This document shows positions 20,693 through 28,980 of a stretch of 38,865 bases of DNA, piece after piece (the stretch's first letter is position 1; the number at the start of each line of letters is the position of its first letter). The DNA comes from Gammaproteobacteria bacterium (GTDB lineage: Bacteria; Pseudomonadota; Gammaproteobacteria; Pseudomonadales; Halieaceae), in the NCBI GenBank assembly GCA_003646415.1, contig QNFS01000003.1, positions 1 to 38,865 of the forward strand. The letters run 5' to 3'. The notes beneath the pieces were generated by a model. That model had not been told where the DNA came from and did no database searches. It saw only the letters and a list, made by a program, of their open reading frames with translations. The translations under genes and the position numbers were made by a program.

Positions 20693-21373
20693 TCAGTATT
20701 CCCCACCCGCTGGCTCAGGCACCAGCGCGCCGGCGTCCAGGCACAAACAGCGTTCACAGCGATCAGCCAGGCTCTGGTCGTGGGTCACCAGGATCAGCGT
20801 GGTGTTCTCCTCCCGGTTCAATTCAAACAGCAGGTCGACAATGTGGGTGCCGGTGCGCGTGTCGAGGTTGCCGGTGGGCTCATCGGCAAACAGTATCGAA
20901 GGTTTGCTCGCAAAGGCCCGGGCGATGGCCACCCGCTGCTGTTCGCCACCCGACATCTGCATGGGATAGTGGCTCATGCGCTGCCCCAATTCAACCCGTT
21001 GCAGAAAGTGCTCAGCCTGTTCCCTGGCATTCCCCTGCCCCTGTAATTACAGGGGCAACATCACATTCTCCAACGCAGTCAGCGCCGGTAGCAACTGGAA
21101 GGACTGGAATACAAACCCGATGTGCCGCCCACGAAACAGTGCCCGACCATCCTCGTCCAGCTTACCCAGGTCAGTGCCATCAATCACCACCCGACCTGCA
21201 GTGGCTTCATCCAACCCGGCGAGCAGCCCCAGCAGGGTTGATTTGCCAGAGCCGGAGGCGCCGACAATGGCCACGGATTCACCGGACTTGATTTCCAGAG
21301 TGATCCCTTTCAGTATTTCCAGTTCGGTTCCCGCCATGGGGACCCGCTTCAGGAGATTTTCAGCCTTGATCAT
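20693..21373 (-). pseudogene. YbbA-like ABC ATPase interrupted by an in-frame TAA
   Basis: The track shows two ORFs (21047-21373 and 20693-20989), but both are in one frame and the codons between them also read as protein. The first half ends ALENVMLPL, then TAA, then LQGQGNAREQAEHFLQRVELGQRMSHYPMQMSGGEQQRVAIARAF. Family members normally read NVMLPLEL here, so GAA to TAA is the simplest explanation. Read through, it would be 226 aa, the usual YbbA length. Walker A (GASGSGKST) and the Q-loop are upstream of the stop; the signature (MSGGEQQRV), Walker B (ILFADEP) and the His switch (LVTHD) are downstream. Neither fragment could form a working ATPase alone, and no close restart codon exists. A sequencing error is the main alternative. 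Confidence 0.88.
21036..21057. repeat. Perfect 22-bp palindrome at the ybbA-like stop codon
   Basis: TGCCCCTGTAATTACAGGGGCA is its own reverse complement over all 22 bases. The premature TAA of the ATPase gene is near its centre (21049-21047 on the minus strand). If the ancestral codon was GAA, one arm would have had a single mismatch, so the mutation completed the palindrome. Confidence 0.9.
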
Positions 21374-22013
21374 GCAGCGTTTCCTTTACCGCGTTTTACG
21401 TAGCAGCTGTGCACTTGGATTACTGTGGCTCAGCCTCTCGGCGACAGCCCAGGCCAGAGAGCACAACATCCTGGTACTGGGGGATAGTATCAGTGCCGCC
21501 TATGGTATGTCTCTGGAACAGGGCTGGGTGGCGCTGCTGGCGCGACAACTCAAGAATGAATACCCGCGCCAACACACCGTTGTCAACGCCAGCATCAGCG
21601 GCGAGACCACCGCCGGCGGCCTGCGGCGATTGCCGCCACTACTACTGGAACACCAGCCCACAATCGTCATTATCGAACTTGGGGCCAACGACGGCCTGCG
21701 CGGCTACCCTCTGGGAACACTGCGTGGCAATCTGGTCAAACTGGTGCACCTGTCGCAAGACGCCGGCGCCGAGGTTATCCTGCTGCCGATGGAGATACCA
21801 CCCAATTACGGCACACGCTACACCTCCGGCTTCCGGCAGAGTTATGTCCACGTCGCACAAGAAACCAGCAGCACCATCAGCCCCTTCATTTTGGACGGGG
21901 TTGCCACCAACCCGGGGCTGATGCAGGATGATGGCATCCACCCAACGGTCGAGGCGCAACCCAAACTGCTGCACAACGTCCTGCCCACCGTGATTGAGGC
22001 CCTCGCGCAATGA
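21372..22013 (+). CDS. tesA: Periplasmic SGNH esterase TesA (thioesterase I / lysophospholipase L1)
   Basis: 213 aa from the ATG at 21372; the track's longer ORF starts far upstream in antisense of the ATPase. A signal peptide (MQRFLYRVLRSSCALGLLWLSLSATAQA) is followed by SGNH blocks: catalytic Ser39 in LVLGDSISAAYG, the oxyanion Gly and Asn in SISGETTAGG and ELGANDGLRG, and the Asp/His pair in DDGIHPTVEAQ. In E. coli this enzyme hydrolyses acyl-CoA, esters and lysophospholipids in the periplasm. Its ATG overlaps the divergent ATPase ATG in the sequence CATG, so each gene's ribosome site lies within the other. Its stop overlaps the bioA start (ATGA). Confidence 0.95.
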   Translation: MQRFLYRVLRSSCALGLLWLSLSATAQAREHNILVLGDSISAAYGMSLEQGWVALLARQLKNEYPRQHTVVNASISGETTAGGLRRLPPLLLEHQPTIVIIELGANDGLRGYPLGTLRGNLVKLVHLSQDAGAEVILLPMEIPPNYGTRYTSGFRQSYVHVAQETSSTISPFILDGVATNPGLMQDDGIHPTVEAQPKLLHNVLPTVIEALAQ

Positions 22014-23302
22014 TCAACCCGAGCTCCTGGGAAGACCTTCAGAACGGTGATCGCGCAGCGATCTGGCATCCCTACGCCTCCACAACAGATGCCCCGGAAA
22101 TATTTCCGGTCATTGCCGCCAGTGGTGTGCGCCTGGAACTGGCCGATGGCCGGCAACTCATTGACGGTATGGCCTCCTGGTGGTGTGCCATTCACGGTTA
22201 CAACAATCCGGTCCTGAACCAGGCTGTTCGCGCCCAACTGGAGGATATGTCCCACATTATGTTTGGTGGCTTGACCCATCCACCGGCTGTGAAGCTCGCG
22301 CAGTTGCTGACGAAACTCACGCCAACCGGGCTGGATCGGGTCTTTTTCAGCGACTCCGGATCCGTTGCGGTGGAAGTGGCCCTGAAAATGGCCATCCAAT
22401 ACTGGTATTCCGTGGGACAGCCGAAAAAGCAGCAACTCATCGCCCTGCGCAACGGTTATCACGGTGACACATTTGGCGCCATGTCACTGTGCGACCCGGT
22501 AACCGGTATGCATCATTTGTTCGGCGATGTGTTAGCAAAAAACCTGTTCGCGCCGGCACCCTCCTGCGGTTTCGACGACCCCTGCCCCGACCGGGAAATG
22601 ACCGCTATCACCGAACTGCTGGCACAACATCATCAGGAAGTCGCGGCGGTTATTGTCGAGCCCGTGGTGCAGGGCGCCGGCGGCATGCGTTTCTATTCTC
22701 CCGAATACCTGGTCAAACTGCGCGCCCTGTGTGATGCCTTCGATATCTTGCTGATCTTCGATGAAATCGCCACCGGCTTTGGCCGCACCGGCAAGCTGTT
22801 CGCGCTGGAACACGCACAGGTCGAACCGGACATCCTGTGCCTGGGCAAGGCGCTGACCGGTGGTTACATGACACTCGCCGCCACACTGTGTAATAAGCGT
22901 ATCAGTACCGGTATCAGTGAAAGCGAAGCGGGCGCATTCATGCACGGCCCCACGTTCATGGCCAACCCCCTGGCCTGCGCCACGGCGATCGCCAGCATCA
23001 AATTGCTGCTGTCACAGCCCTGGCAACACACGGTGGAGCGTATCCACGCTGAACTGGCAGCGGGCCTGGCACCCGCGCAAGATCTCCCCAATGTCGCGAA
23101 TGTCCGCACACTGGGGGCCATCGGTGTTATTGAGCTCAAACAGCCGGTAGACATGAAAACGATACAACCCATGTTTGTCGAACGCGGTGTCTGGGTGCGG
23201 CCCTTTGGCAAGCTGGTCTATGCCATGCCGCCGTTTGTTATGGGGACTGATGATGTTGCTACTTTGACTGCGGCTATGGTGGATGTTGTAGCAAGCATTT
23301 AG
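22010..23302 (+). CDS. bioA: Adenosylmethionine-8-amino-7-oxononanoate aminotransferase BioA
   Basis: 430 aa, the normal BioA length. It makes 7,8-diaminopelargonate in biotin synthesis using S-adenosylmethionine and PLP. The family signature IWHPYAS is near residue 18. GMASWWCAIHGYNNP, SDSGSVAVEVALKMAIQYW and NGYHGDTFGAMS follow. The PLP-binding stretch LLIFDEIATGFGRTG precedes the Schiff-base Lys280 (CLGKALTGG). The C-terminal RPFGKLVYAMPP is also conserved. It overlaps tesA by four bases, an unusual partner; other bio genes are not in this window. Confidence 0.96.
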   Translation: MINPSSWEDLQNGDRAAIWHPYASTTDAPEIFPVIAASGVRLELADGRQLIDGMASWWCAIHGYNNPVLNQAVRAQLEDMSHIMFGGLTHPPAVKLAQLLTKLTPTGLDRVFFSDSGSVAVEVALKMAIQYWYSVGQPKKQQLIALRNGYHGDTFGAMSLCDPVTGMHHLFGDVLAKNLFAPAPSCGFDDPCPDREMTAITELLAQHHQEVAAVIVEPVVQGAGGMRFYSPEYLVKLRALCDAFDILLIFDEIATGFGRTGKLFALEHAQVEPDILCLGKALTGGYMTLAATLCNKRISTGISESEAGAFMHGPTFMANPLACATAIASIKLLLSQPWQHTVERIHAELAAGLAPAQDLPNVANVRTLGAIGVIELKQPVDMKTIQPMFVERGVWVRPFGKLVYAMPPFVMGTDDVATLTAAMVDVVASI

Positions 23303-23320
23303 TTTTGTTATGTGGGCACC

Positions 23321-23379
23321 GGCCCAACAGGTGGGAGAGGGTCTGGGCTACGGCCATAGGCTTGCCCACCTGTTGGGCC
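23321..23379. repeat. Hairpin repeat with 15-bp perfect arms
   Basis: GGCCCAACAGGTGGG and CCCACCTGTTGGGCC pair perfectly over 15 bases around a 29-base loop. The loop contains GTCTGGGCTACGGCCATAGGCTT, nearly identical to part of the hairpin at 18009-18192. It lies 19 bases after the bioA stop and could help end that transcript, though there is no T run. The GTGGGAG...GGCTTGCCCAC pattern recalls REP elements of pseudomonads, but I cannot confirm the family. Confidence 0.8.
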
Positions 23380-23470
23380 TACTATCGAACAATGATAGCG
23401 CGTTGTACAAAGCCGCTGCCGTTTAATATAGTGACATTATCGCCCACCAGCCACCAAGACACAAAAAGAC

Positions 23471-24328
23471 ATGGCGCTAAGACAGCAATCTCCGCTACAG
23501 CTAAGATTCTACGAAGTTATTTTCGGCACAGAAACACTCATGGGCAAGTGGTTTGATATCAGCCTGATTCTGATAATCGTCGCCAGTGTCACGGTGATAA
23601 TGCTGGACTCCATTGCCGAAACCCATGTGCACCACGGCACCCTGTATCGCCAACTCGAGTGGGTATTCACCCTCATGTTCACCCTCGAGTACATGGTTCG
23701 GGTGTGGTGCTCGCCCAACCGCAAGGGCTATATGTTCAGCGTCTATGGCATCGTCGACCTGCTGGCCCTGCTGCCCACCTACCTGTCCCTGCTATTGCCC
23801 CAGACCGCGCCACTGCTTATTATTCGCCTGCTGCGGATCCTGCGTATCTTTCGTGTACTGCGCCTGCTGTCCCTGCTCAATGAGGCCAATGCCATGGCTG
23901 CTGCGCTGCGCAGCAGCGCCCGCAAGATCTTCGTGTTTTACGCCCTGATGCTCATCCTCACCACAATCTTCGGCAGCCTCATGTACGTCGTCGAAGGGGC
24001 TGAAAACGGCTTCGACAACATCCCCAAAAGCATCTACTGGGCGATCGTTACCATCACCACCGTGGGTTACGGCGACGTGGTTCCACTGACCCCCATCGGT
24101 CGCGCCATTTCCTCAGTGGGTATGCTGATTGGCTACTCGCTCATCACCGTACCCGCCGTCATCATGATGGCACCACTGGCGGCATCAGAGCAGGCGCGCA
24201 GGGATCGCCAGGCGCAGGAATCCCGTAACTGCACCAACTGCACCACTGTGGAGCACGATACCAGTTCACATTACTGCCGTAACTGTGGCGCGGCACTGCC
24301 CAAACCCGGGCACGAGCCGGAAACCTAA
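23471..24328 (+). CDS. Voltage-gated potassium channel with C-terminal zinc ribbon
   Basis: 285 aa. Six membrane segments are visible. The voltage sensor S4 is LLIIRLLRILRIFRVLRLL, with arginine every third residue, and the pore loop carries the K+ filter TVGYGDV (Gly199-Tyr200-Gly201). This is the KvAP-like six-helix plan, in the inner membrane, subunits forming a tetramer. After S6 the cytoplasmic tail holds a likely zinc ribbon, CTNC (about 249-252) and CRNCG (about 269-273). In the family, K+ flow follows membrane potential. The gene stands alone between bioA and a convergent flavoprotein gene. The start is the first ATG of the frame; the Shine-Dalgarno sequence is poor. Confidence 0.93.
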   Translation: MALRQQSPLQLRFYEVIFGTETLMGKWFDISLILIIVASVTVIMLDSIAETHVHHGTLYRQLEWVFTLMFTLEYMVRVWCSPNRKGYMFSVYGIVDLLALLPTYLSLLLPQTAPLLIIRLLRILRIFRVLRLLSLLNEANAMAAALRSSARKIFVFYALMLILTTIFGSLMYVVEGAENGFDNIPKSIYWAIVTITTVGYGDVVPLTPIGRAISSVGMLIGYSLITVPAVIMMAPLAASEQARRDRQAQESRNCTNCTTVEHDTSSHYCRNCGAALPKPGHEPET

Positions 24329-24336
24329 TCAGGCGC

Positions 24337-24383
24337 GTAAACCTGTCAATGGGCACGTCGCAGCAACAGGCGACAGGTTTTAC
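24337..24383. terminator. Possible two-way terminator between convergent genes
   Basis: GTAAACCTGTC at 24337-24347 and GACAGGTTTTAC at 24372-24383 can pair around a 24-base loop. The stem sits between the ends of the channel gene and the acyl-CoA-dehydrogenase-like gene and overlaps the stop codon of the latter. The A/T tracts are short, so efficiency is uncertain. Confidence 0.45.
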
Positions 24384-25540
24384 ACGGCACCGTCATCCAC
24401 ATCCATATCCAATAGGACCCTACCCACCAGTTCATAGGTGGGCGGCCCTACCATGATGTGCTGGGTTGCCACATGGGCATCGCGGTAGATTCGTGACAGG
24501 GGACTCTCATTGTACACCGGGGTTCCACCGGCGGCGTTGTACATCAGGTTCACGGCGTGGGTGGACTGCCTGCTGGCGTTGGTAATGGCCAGGCGCAGTT
24601 CTGCGCGATCTGCCATCGGCAATTTCTCCCCCTTTATGGCCTTGTCATAGGCCCTTTCCACCGAATCCTTCACAAACAATTTGGCAGAGCGATAGGCAAC
24701 TTCTGCCTCGGCCACCGCCGACTGTACATAGGCCCGGTGGGCCAGGGTCCTGCGGCTCGAAGCGGGTATTTTGCCACCGGCAATTTCGATCAGTTCATCA
24801 ATGGCATGGCGGGCCAGGCCCAGTGACACGGAACCCACCCCCAAACCCAGTATCCCCAGCAGCGGAAACTGGTACAGGCCACTCATCCTGGGTTGATCCA
24901 CTCCAAAATGCATCCAGCGACCTTCCGGTACAAAGGCATCTTCCACCACAAAATCATTGGAGCCCGAGCCGGCAAGACCAATCACGTCCCAGTTATCCAG
25001 CAGCGTTACCTGGTCCTTGGAAAAGAAGGGCAACAAATGGCAGGGCTGGCCATTTTCATCAAGCATGGGTTTGTCCTGCTCATCCACCAGTAGGCTACCC
25101 CCCAAAATCCAGTCCGCATGGGTAGTACCACTGCCCCACTGCCAACGGCCGGAAACTTCAATCCCTCCCTCTACCCGGCATGCCTTGCCGGTGGGAGCGG
25201 AGACGCCACAGGTAATCACGCCCTTCTGGCCATATATTTCCTCAGCTATTCCCGGTTCCAGGTAACCGGCCATGATCGCCGTGGCCCCACACACCATGGC
25301 CACCCAGGCTGCCGAGGCATCACCGTAGGCGAGGTTTTGAATCACTTCCAGGGTGGTAGCCGGGTGGGCTTCAATGCCACCAAAGCGTTGCGGGATACAC
25401 AGACTGAAAATTCCCGCGTCTTTCATCTGGCTCACTATTTCCGGGGACAGGTTGCGGTTTTTCTCCGTTTCATCCGCCGCCGCCATTACCGTCTTGCCAA
25501 TCTCCCGACTGGCCGCCAGAACATCTTGTTCAGCACTCAT
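24380..25540 (-). CDS. Acyl-CoA dehydrogenase-like flavoprotein (HsaA/HpaB-C2 type)
   Basis: 386 aa. The fold is that of acyl-CoA dehydrogenases: an N-terminal helical domain (LSPEIVSQMKDAGIFSLCIPQRFGG), a middle domain (WDVIGLAGSGSNDFVVEDAFVPEGR) and a C-terminal helical domain (RRTLAHRAYVQSAVAEAEVAYRSAKLFV, then MYNAAGGTPVYNESPLSRIYRDAHVATQHIMV). The C-terminal pattern resembles the group that includes flavin-dependent hydroxylases such as HsaA and the C2 p-hydroxyphenylacetate hydroxylase, more than true fatty acyl-CoA dehydrogenases. It overlaps the nitroreductase gene by four bases (ATGA) and shares a broken operon with an enoyl-CoA hydratase remnant, which hints at aromatic, steroid or acyl-CoA breakdown. 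The substrate is unknown. Confidence 0.82.
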   Translation of the reverse strand: MSAEQDVLAASREIGKTVMAAADETEKNRNLSPEIVSQMKDAGIFSLCIPQRFGGIEAHPATTLEVIQNLAYGDASAAWVAMVCGATAIMAGYLEPGIAEEIYGQKGVITCGVSAPTGKACRVEGGIEVSGRWQWGSGTTHADWILGGSLLVDEQDKPMLDENGQPCHLLPFFSKDQVTLLDNWDVIGLAGSGSNDFVVEDAFVPEGRWMHFGVDQPRMSGLYQFPLLGILGLGVGSVSLGLARHAIDELIEIAGGKIPASSRRTLAHRAYVQSAVAEAEVAYRSAKLFVKDSVERAYDKAIKGEKLPMADRAELRLAITNASRQSTHAVNLMYNAAGGTPVYNESPLSRIYRDAHVATQHIMVGPPTYELVGRVLLDMDVDDGAV

Positions 25541-26208
25541 TCACTATCTCCAAAAAGCGGTTGTTTCCATTTATCTGAATAACTTAGTTTTTTCACTGGG
25601 GAGCGTTTGATGGAACCGTGCCCCCCCAGTAATGGGTAACCCATGGGAATGGCCGCCGCCGTGCCCCAATTGCCAGGAATACCAAGCAGTTGTTTTACCT
25701 CCTCTTCACATTCGCACAACAGCGTGGTTAAACAACAGCCCAAACCCTCCTTGCGACAGGCCAATAAAAGATTCTGCACCGCGGGATACACCGACCCGCC
25801 GCCAACCACCGAAACCCGCTCCAGTTTGGCATCGGTAATAGCCATTTGCCTTGAGTCAAAACAAAAAATGGCAATAGCCGGTGTGGCGGCAAAATTTTCT
25901 GCCAGGTAATTGCCGGAATCAATAATACGCTCCTGGGCCGCCTTTTCTTCTTCCTGAAGGTGGGCTATACCCTGTCGGTACATGGCAGCGAACTGATCCC
26001 AGCGCTCTTTGTACAGTGAACCCAACTCGGATTTAAGCTCGGCATTGCGCACCAGGACAATGCGCCAGGGTTCGCGATTTCCTCCGCTGGGAGCCCAGGT
26101 AGCGGCAGTGAGAACACGCTCCAGAACATCATCCGGGATGGGGTCTGGGCGCAGCCGGCGCACGGATCGCAGCGTGGACATGGCCGCATAAAGGTCAATA
26201 TCAGGCAT
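25537..26208 (-). CDS. Nitroreductase-family FMN oxidoreductase
   Basis: 223 aa. STLRSVRRLRPDPIPDDVLERVLTAATWAPSGGNREPWRIVLVRN is the typical nitroreductase N-terminus with FMN-contacting arginines. SVYPAVQNLLLACRKEGLGCCLTTLL and AAAIPMGYPLLGGH match the later conserved segments. Such enzymes reduce nitro, quinone or enone groups with NAD(P)H. A strong AGGAG precedes the ATG. The stop of the degraded enoyl-CoA hydratase gene is only two bases upstream, so the genes were once translated together. With the overlapping flavoprotein gene it may form an oxidative/reductive pair. Confidence 0.9.
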   Translation of the reverse strand: MPDIDLYAAMSTLRSVRRLRPDPIPDDVLERVLTAATWAPSGGNREPWRIVLVRNAELKSELGSLYKERWDQFAAMYRQGIAHLQEEEKAAQERIIDSGNYLAENFAATPAIAIFCFDSRQMAITDAKLERVSVVGGGSVYPAVQNLLLACRKEGLGCCLTTLLCECEEEVKQLLGIPGNWGTAAAIPMGYPLLGGHGSIKRSPVKKLSYSDKWKQPLFGDSE

Positions 26209-26210
26209 TT

Positions 26211-26387
26211 TCAGGCTCCTTTGAAATCGGGTTGGTATTTTTCCTTGATGGCGCTTAAGGCCTCCGCATGATCATCGCTTTGCATGGTCACAATTTACAA
26301 AGCGGTGGCGTGGTCAAAGGAGATATTCAGCACATCCGTAATTAGTTTGTTTACAGATTGTTTGGTATAGCGAATCGTCAGGGGACC
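26211..26387 (-). pseudogene. 3' remnant of an enoyl-CoA hydratase/isomerase gene
   Basis: This is not in the ORF track. Reading the minus strand upstream of the nitroreductase gives GPLTIRYTKQSVNKL, ITDVLNISFDHATAL, a TAA stop, then IVTMQSDDHAEALSAIKEKYQPDFKGA and TGA. This looks like the C-terminal helices of enoyl-CoA hydratases, where xAIRYTK...N and SEDxxEgixAFxEKRxPxFkG are familiar. The frame is kept for 59 codons except the TAA, which sits where Glu (ALEIVTMQSDD) would be expected. Upstream of GPLT the similarity stops and a TAG follows within 30 codons, so the 5' part has been lost. It shows that the two downstream genes once sat in an acyl-CoA catabolic operon. Confidence 0.78.
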
Positions 26388-26525
26388 AAGTATAAGACAA
26401 ACAAACGGGGTATGGTGGGCAATTTTCTACCAAAATTCTAATCGCTGAACCTGAAAATATGATGAGGTGGCCGTCTCGCCAACTAAAACCCTACGCGCTT
26501 CAATCCGGCCTTGTGCGTCAGGTGT

Positions 26526-26531
26526 TATAAT
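26526..26531 (+). promoter_or_regulatory. Possible -10 element for ygiQ
   Basis: TATAAT stands 30 bases before the preferred ygiQ ATG. No good -35 hexamer is seen at the usual distance. It supports the ATG at 26562, because the track's upstream TTG start would lie before the transcript begins. The remaining bases 26388-26525 hold nothing I can assign. Confidence 0.35.
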
Positions 26532-26561
26532 GACCACCCTTTTTTGACGATTACGGTCACC

Positions 26562-28694
26562 ATGGCCACACCTATCTATTCCTATCGCAAGTTCTGGGCG
26601 GAATGCTTCGGCCCCGCACCGGAACTACCCATGTCCCGCGCCGAGATGGATACCCTGGGCTGGGACAGCTGCGATATTATTATTGTTACCGGCGATGCCT
26701 ACGTAGATCACCCCAGCTTTGGCATGGCGGTTATCGGGCGCCTGCTGGAGGCACAGGGCTTCAGGGTCGGCATTATCGCCCAGCCCGACTGGACCAGCGC
26801 CAGTTCTTTCAAGGCCCTGGGCAAGCCCAACCTGTTCTTCGCTGTCGCGGCGGGGAATATGGATTCCATGATCAACCGCTACACCGCCGATCGCAAACGA
26901 CGCAACGATGACGCCTACACCCCCGGCAACGAGGGCGGCAAGCGCCCGGACCGGGCGGTCATCGTCTACAGTCAGCGCGTGCGCGAAGCCTATCGGGATG
27001 TGCCACTCATCATCGGCAGCATCGAGGCCAGCCTGCGCCGTATCGCCCACTACGATTACTGGAGTGACAAGGTGCGCCGCTCCATCCTGCTGGACAGTCG
27101 CGCGGACCTGCTGCTCTATGGCAACGCAGAACGGGCCATCGTGGACGTTGCCCACCGCCTGGCGAGTGGCGAGCCCATACTGAGCATTCGTGATCTGCGC
27201 GGCACCGCCTTCGTGCGCAGGCATATTCCCGATAACTGGCGGGTCATCGATTCAAGCACTATTGATGGGGTCGGCCCGACGGCCCCAGCCGTTAACCCTT
27301 ACGAGGACATCCGAGCACAAAGTTGCGCGACCACGTCCGGTACAGCGGCAGCTGAAGTGGAGACACTAACGCTGGCGGGCAGCCTGGCAGATATAAAGGC
27401 CGAGCAACAAAACGCCGTCATTCGCATCCCCTCCTTCGAGCAGGTAAAGGATGACGGCGCACTGTACGCCCATGCCTCGCGCATCCTGCACAAGGAAACC
27501 AACCCCTACAACGCCAGGCCCCTGGTGCAATCCCATGGCGACCGTGAATTGTGGCTCAACCCGCCACCAATACCGCTACAAACTCAGGAATTGGACTGGG
27601 TGTTCGAAATGCCCTACACCCGCCTCCCGCACAGCAGCTATGGCAATGCCCGCATCGCGGCTTACGAGATGATCCGTCACTCGATCAATATCATGCGCGG
27701 CTGTTTCGGTGGCTGTACCTTCTGCTCTATCACCGAGCACGAGGGACGCATTATCCAGAACCGCTCGGAGGACTCTATCATTCGCGAGGTGGAACACATT
27801 CGCGATACCTCTCCCGCCTTCACCGGCATCATCTCCGATCTGGGAGGGCCCACCGCCAATATGTGGCGCCTGGCCTGCAAGAGCAAGGTGGTGGAGGCCC
27901 AGTGCCGCAGGTTGAGCTGCGTATACCCGGGCATCTGTAAAAACCTCAATACCGACCAGACACCGTTGATACAGCTCTATCGCAGGGCGCGCAACGTGGA
28001 GGGTGTGAAGAAGGTCCTGATCGCCTCCGGTCTGCGCTACGATCTTGCGGTGGAGACTCCGCAGTACGTGGAAGAACTGGTCAGCCACCACGTGGGTGGC
28101 TACCTGAAAATCGCACCGGAACACACCGAAGACAGCCCCCTGGGCAAAATGATGAAGCCCGCTATCGGCACCTACGACCGCTTCAAGGCCCTATTTGAAA
28201 AGTACTCCAAAGCCGCTGGCAAAGAGCAGTACCTGATCCCCTACTTCATCGCCGCCCATCCGGGCACCTCAGACAGGGATATGATGAACCTGGCCCTGTG
28301 GCTCAAGCGCAATAAGCTTCGCGCGGACCAGGTGCAGACTTTTTATCCCTCGCCCATGGCCACCGCCACCGCCATGTACCACAGCGGGAAAAACCCTTTA
28401 AAGCGTATCACCCGCCACAGTGATACCATGCCCACGGTGAAAAGCCTGTCGCAGCGCCGACTGCACAAGGCTTTTTTGCGCTACCACGATCCGGACAACT
28501 GGCCAACCCTGCGCAAGGCACTGAAGAAACTGGGCAGGTCCGACCTGATTGGCAACGGTAAAATGCACCTGGTGCCTGCGCGGCAACCAGCCAAGCGCCA
28601 CGGTGTGGTGCCCCCTGATACCCGGCCCTTTGCCACACAGCACAACGGCCTGCCGCGCACACCGGCCAGACCCAGGCGTAAATCCAGTCGCTAG
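26562..28694 (+). CDS. ygiQ: YgiQ-family radical SAM protein
   Basis: 710 aa from ATG 26562, close to the E. coli protein (about 739 aa). The N-terminus [51 protein letters not shown] is almost diagnostic. The radical SAM cluster motif is CFGGCTFC (Cys381, Cys385, Cys388). After it come [12 protein letters not shown] and [16 protein letters not shown], and the C-terminus is basic (RKSSR). The family is widespread but its reaction is not established. The 17 extra residues in the track (from TTG 26511) do not fit the family start. Confidence 0.95.
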   Translation: MATPIYSYRKFWAECFGPAPELPMSRAEMDTLGWDSCDIIIVTGDAYVDHPSFGMAVIGRLLEAQGFRVGIIAQPDWTSASSFKALGKPNLFFAVAAGNMDSMINRYTADRKRRNDDAYTPGNEGGKRPDRAVIVYSQRVREAYRDVPLIIGSIEASLRRIAHYDYWSDKVRRSILLDSRADLLLYGNAERAIVDVAHRLASGEPILSIRDLRGTAFVRRHIPDNWRVIDSSTIDGVGPTAPAVNPYEDIRAQSCATTSGTAAAEVETLTLAGSLADIKAEQQNAVIRIPSFEQVKDDGALYAHASRILHKETNPYNARPLVQSHGDRELWLNPPPIPLQTQELDWVFEMPYTRLPHSSYGNARIAAYEMIRHSINIMRGCFGGCTFCSITEHEGRIIQNRSEDSIIREVEHIRDTSPAFTGIISDLGGPTANMWRLACKSKVVEAQCRRLSCVYPGICKNLNTDQTPLIQLYRRARNVEGVKKVLIASGLRYDLAVETPQYVEELVSHHVGGYLKIAPEHTEDSPLGKMMKPAIGTYDRFKALFEKYSKAAGKEQYLIPYFIAAHPGTSDRDMMNLALWLKRNKLRADQVQTFYPSPMATATAMYHSGKNPLKRITRHSDTMPTVKSLSQRRLHKAFLRYHDPDNWPTLRKALKKLGRSDLIGNGKMHLVPARQPAKRHGVVPPDTRPFATQHNGLPRTPARPRRKSSR

Positions 28695-28747
28695 CGACCG
28701 CCAGTGTAACCCCTGGCAAAACTATCGTAATAAACAGGAGTTGGAAG

Positions 28748-28915
28748 ATGTCTATCGCACGCTTTATGTTCGGCATGTCACTAATGATCACCTCGGGCGC
28801 CGGCCTGGTGACCCTCGACAGTCAAGGCATTGTCAGATACTTCACAACGCAGGCCATGGGCGCGGAGGACTTGCGTGCATCCGTGGATCTGGTGCACTCC
28901 AGTATGGAAAGTTAA
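28748..28915 (+). CDS. Small protein of unknown function (55 aa)
   Basis: This is too short for the ORF track. CAGGAG stands seven bases before an ATG that opens MSIARFMFGMSLMITSGAGLVTLDSQGIVRYFTTQAMGAEDLRASVDLVHSSMES. The N-terminal 21 residues are hydrophobic with one early arginine, so it may be a signal anchor or a single membrane helix. The rest is mildly acidic. I do not recognise the family. It lies between ygiQ and the RND adaptor on the same strand, 53 bases after ygiQ. The good ribosome site is the main reason for calling it. Confidence 0.5.
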   Translation: MSIARFMFGMSLMITSGAGLVTLDSQGIVRYFTTQAMGAEDLRASVDLVHSSMES

Positions 28916-28980
28916 GTTTTGTTAATGCCTGAAAAATCAATAGATTATCCAGCATCATAGCGCCCTGCTATGGAATCGCC

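Noticed and set aside
20976-21371. Extended N-terminus of TesA in the ORF track
   Set aside because: It is antisense to the ABC ATPase, and the signal peptide begins exactly at the ATG at 21372.
26449-26461. CTGAACCTGAAAA near ygiQ as a third MITE end
   Set aside because: Only a few bases match the CCTAGAAACC end and no partner end or duplication was found.
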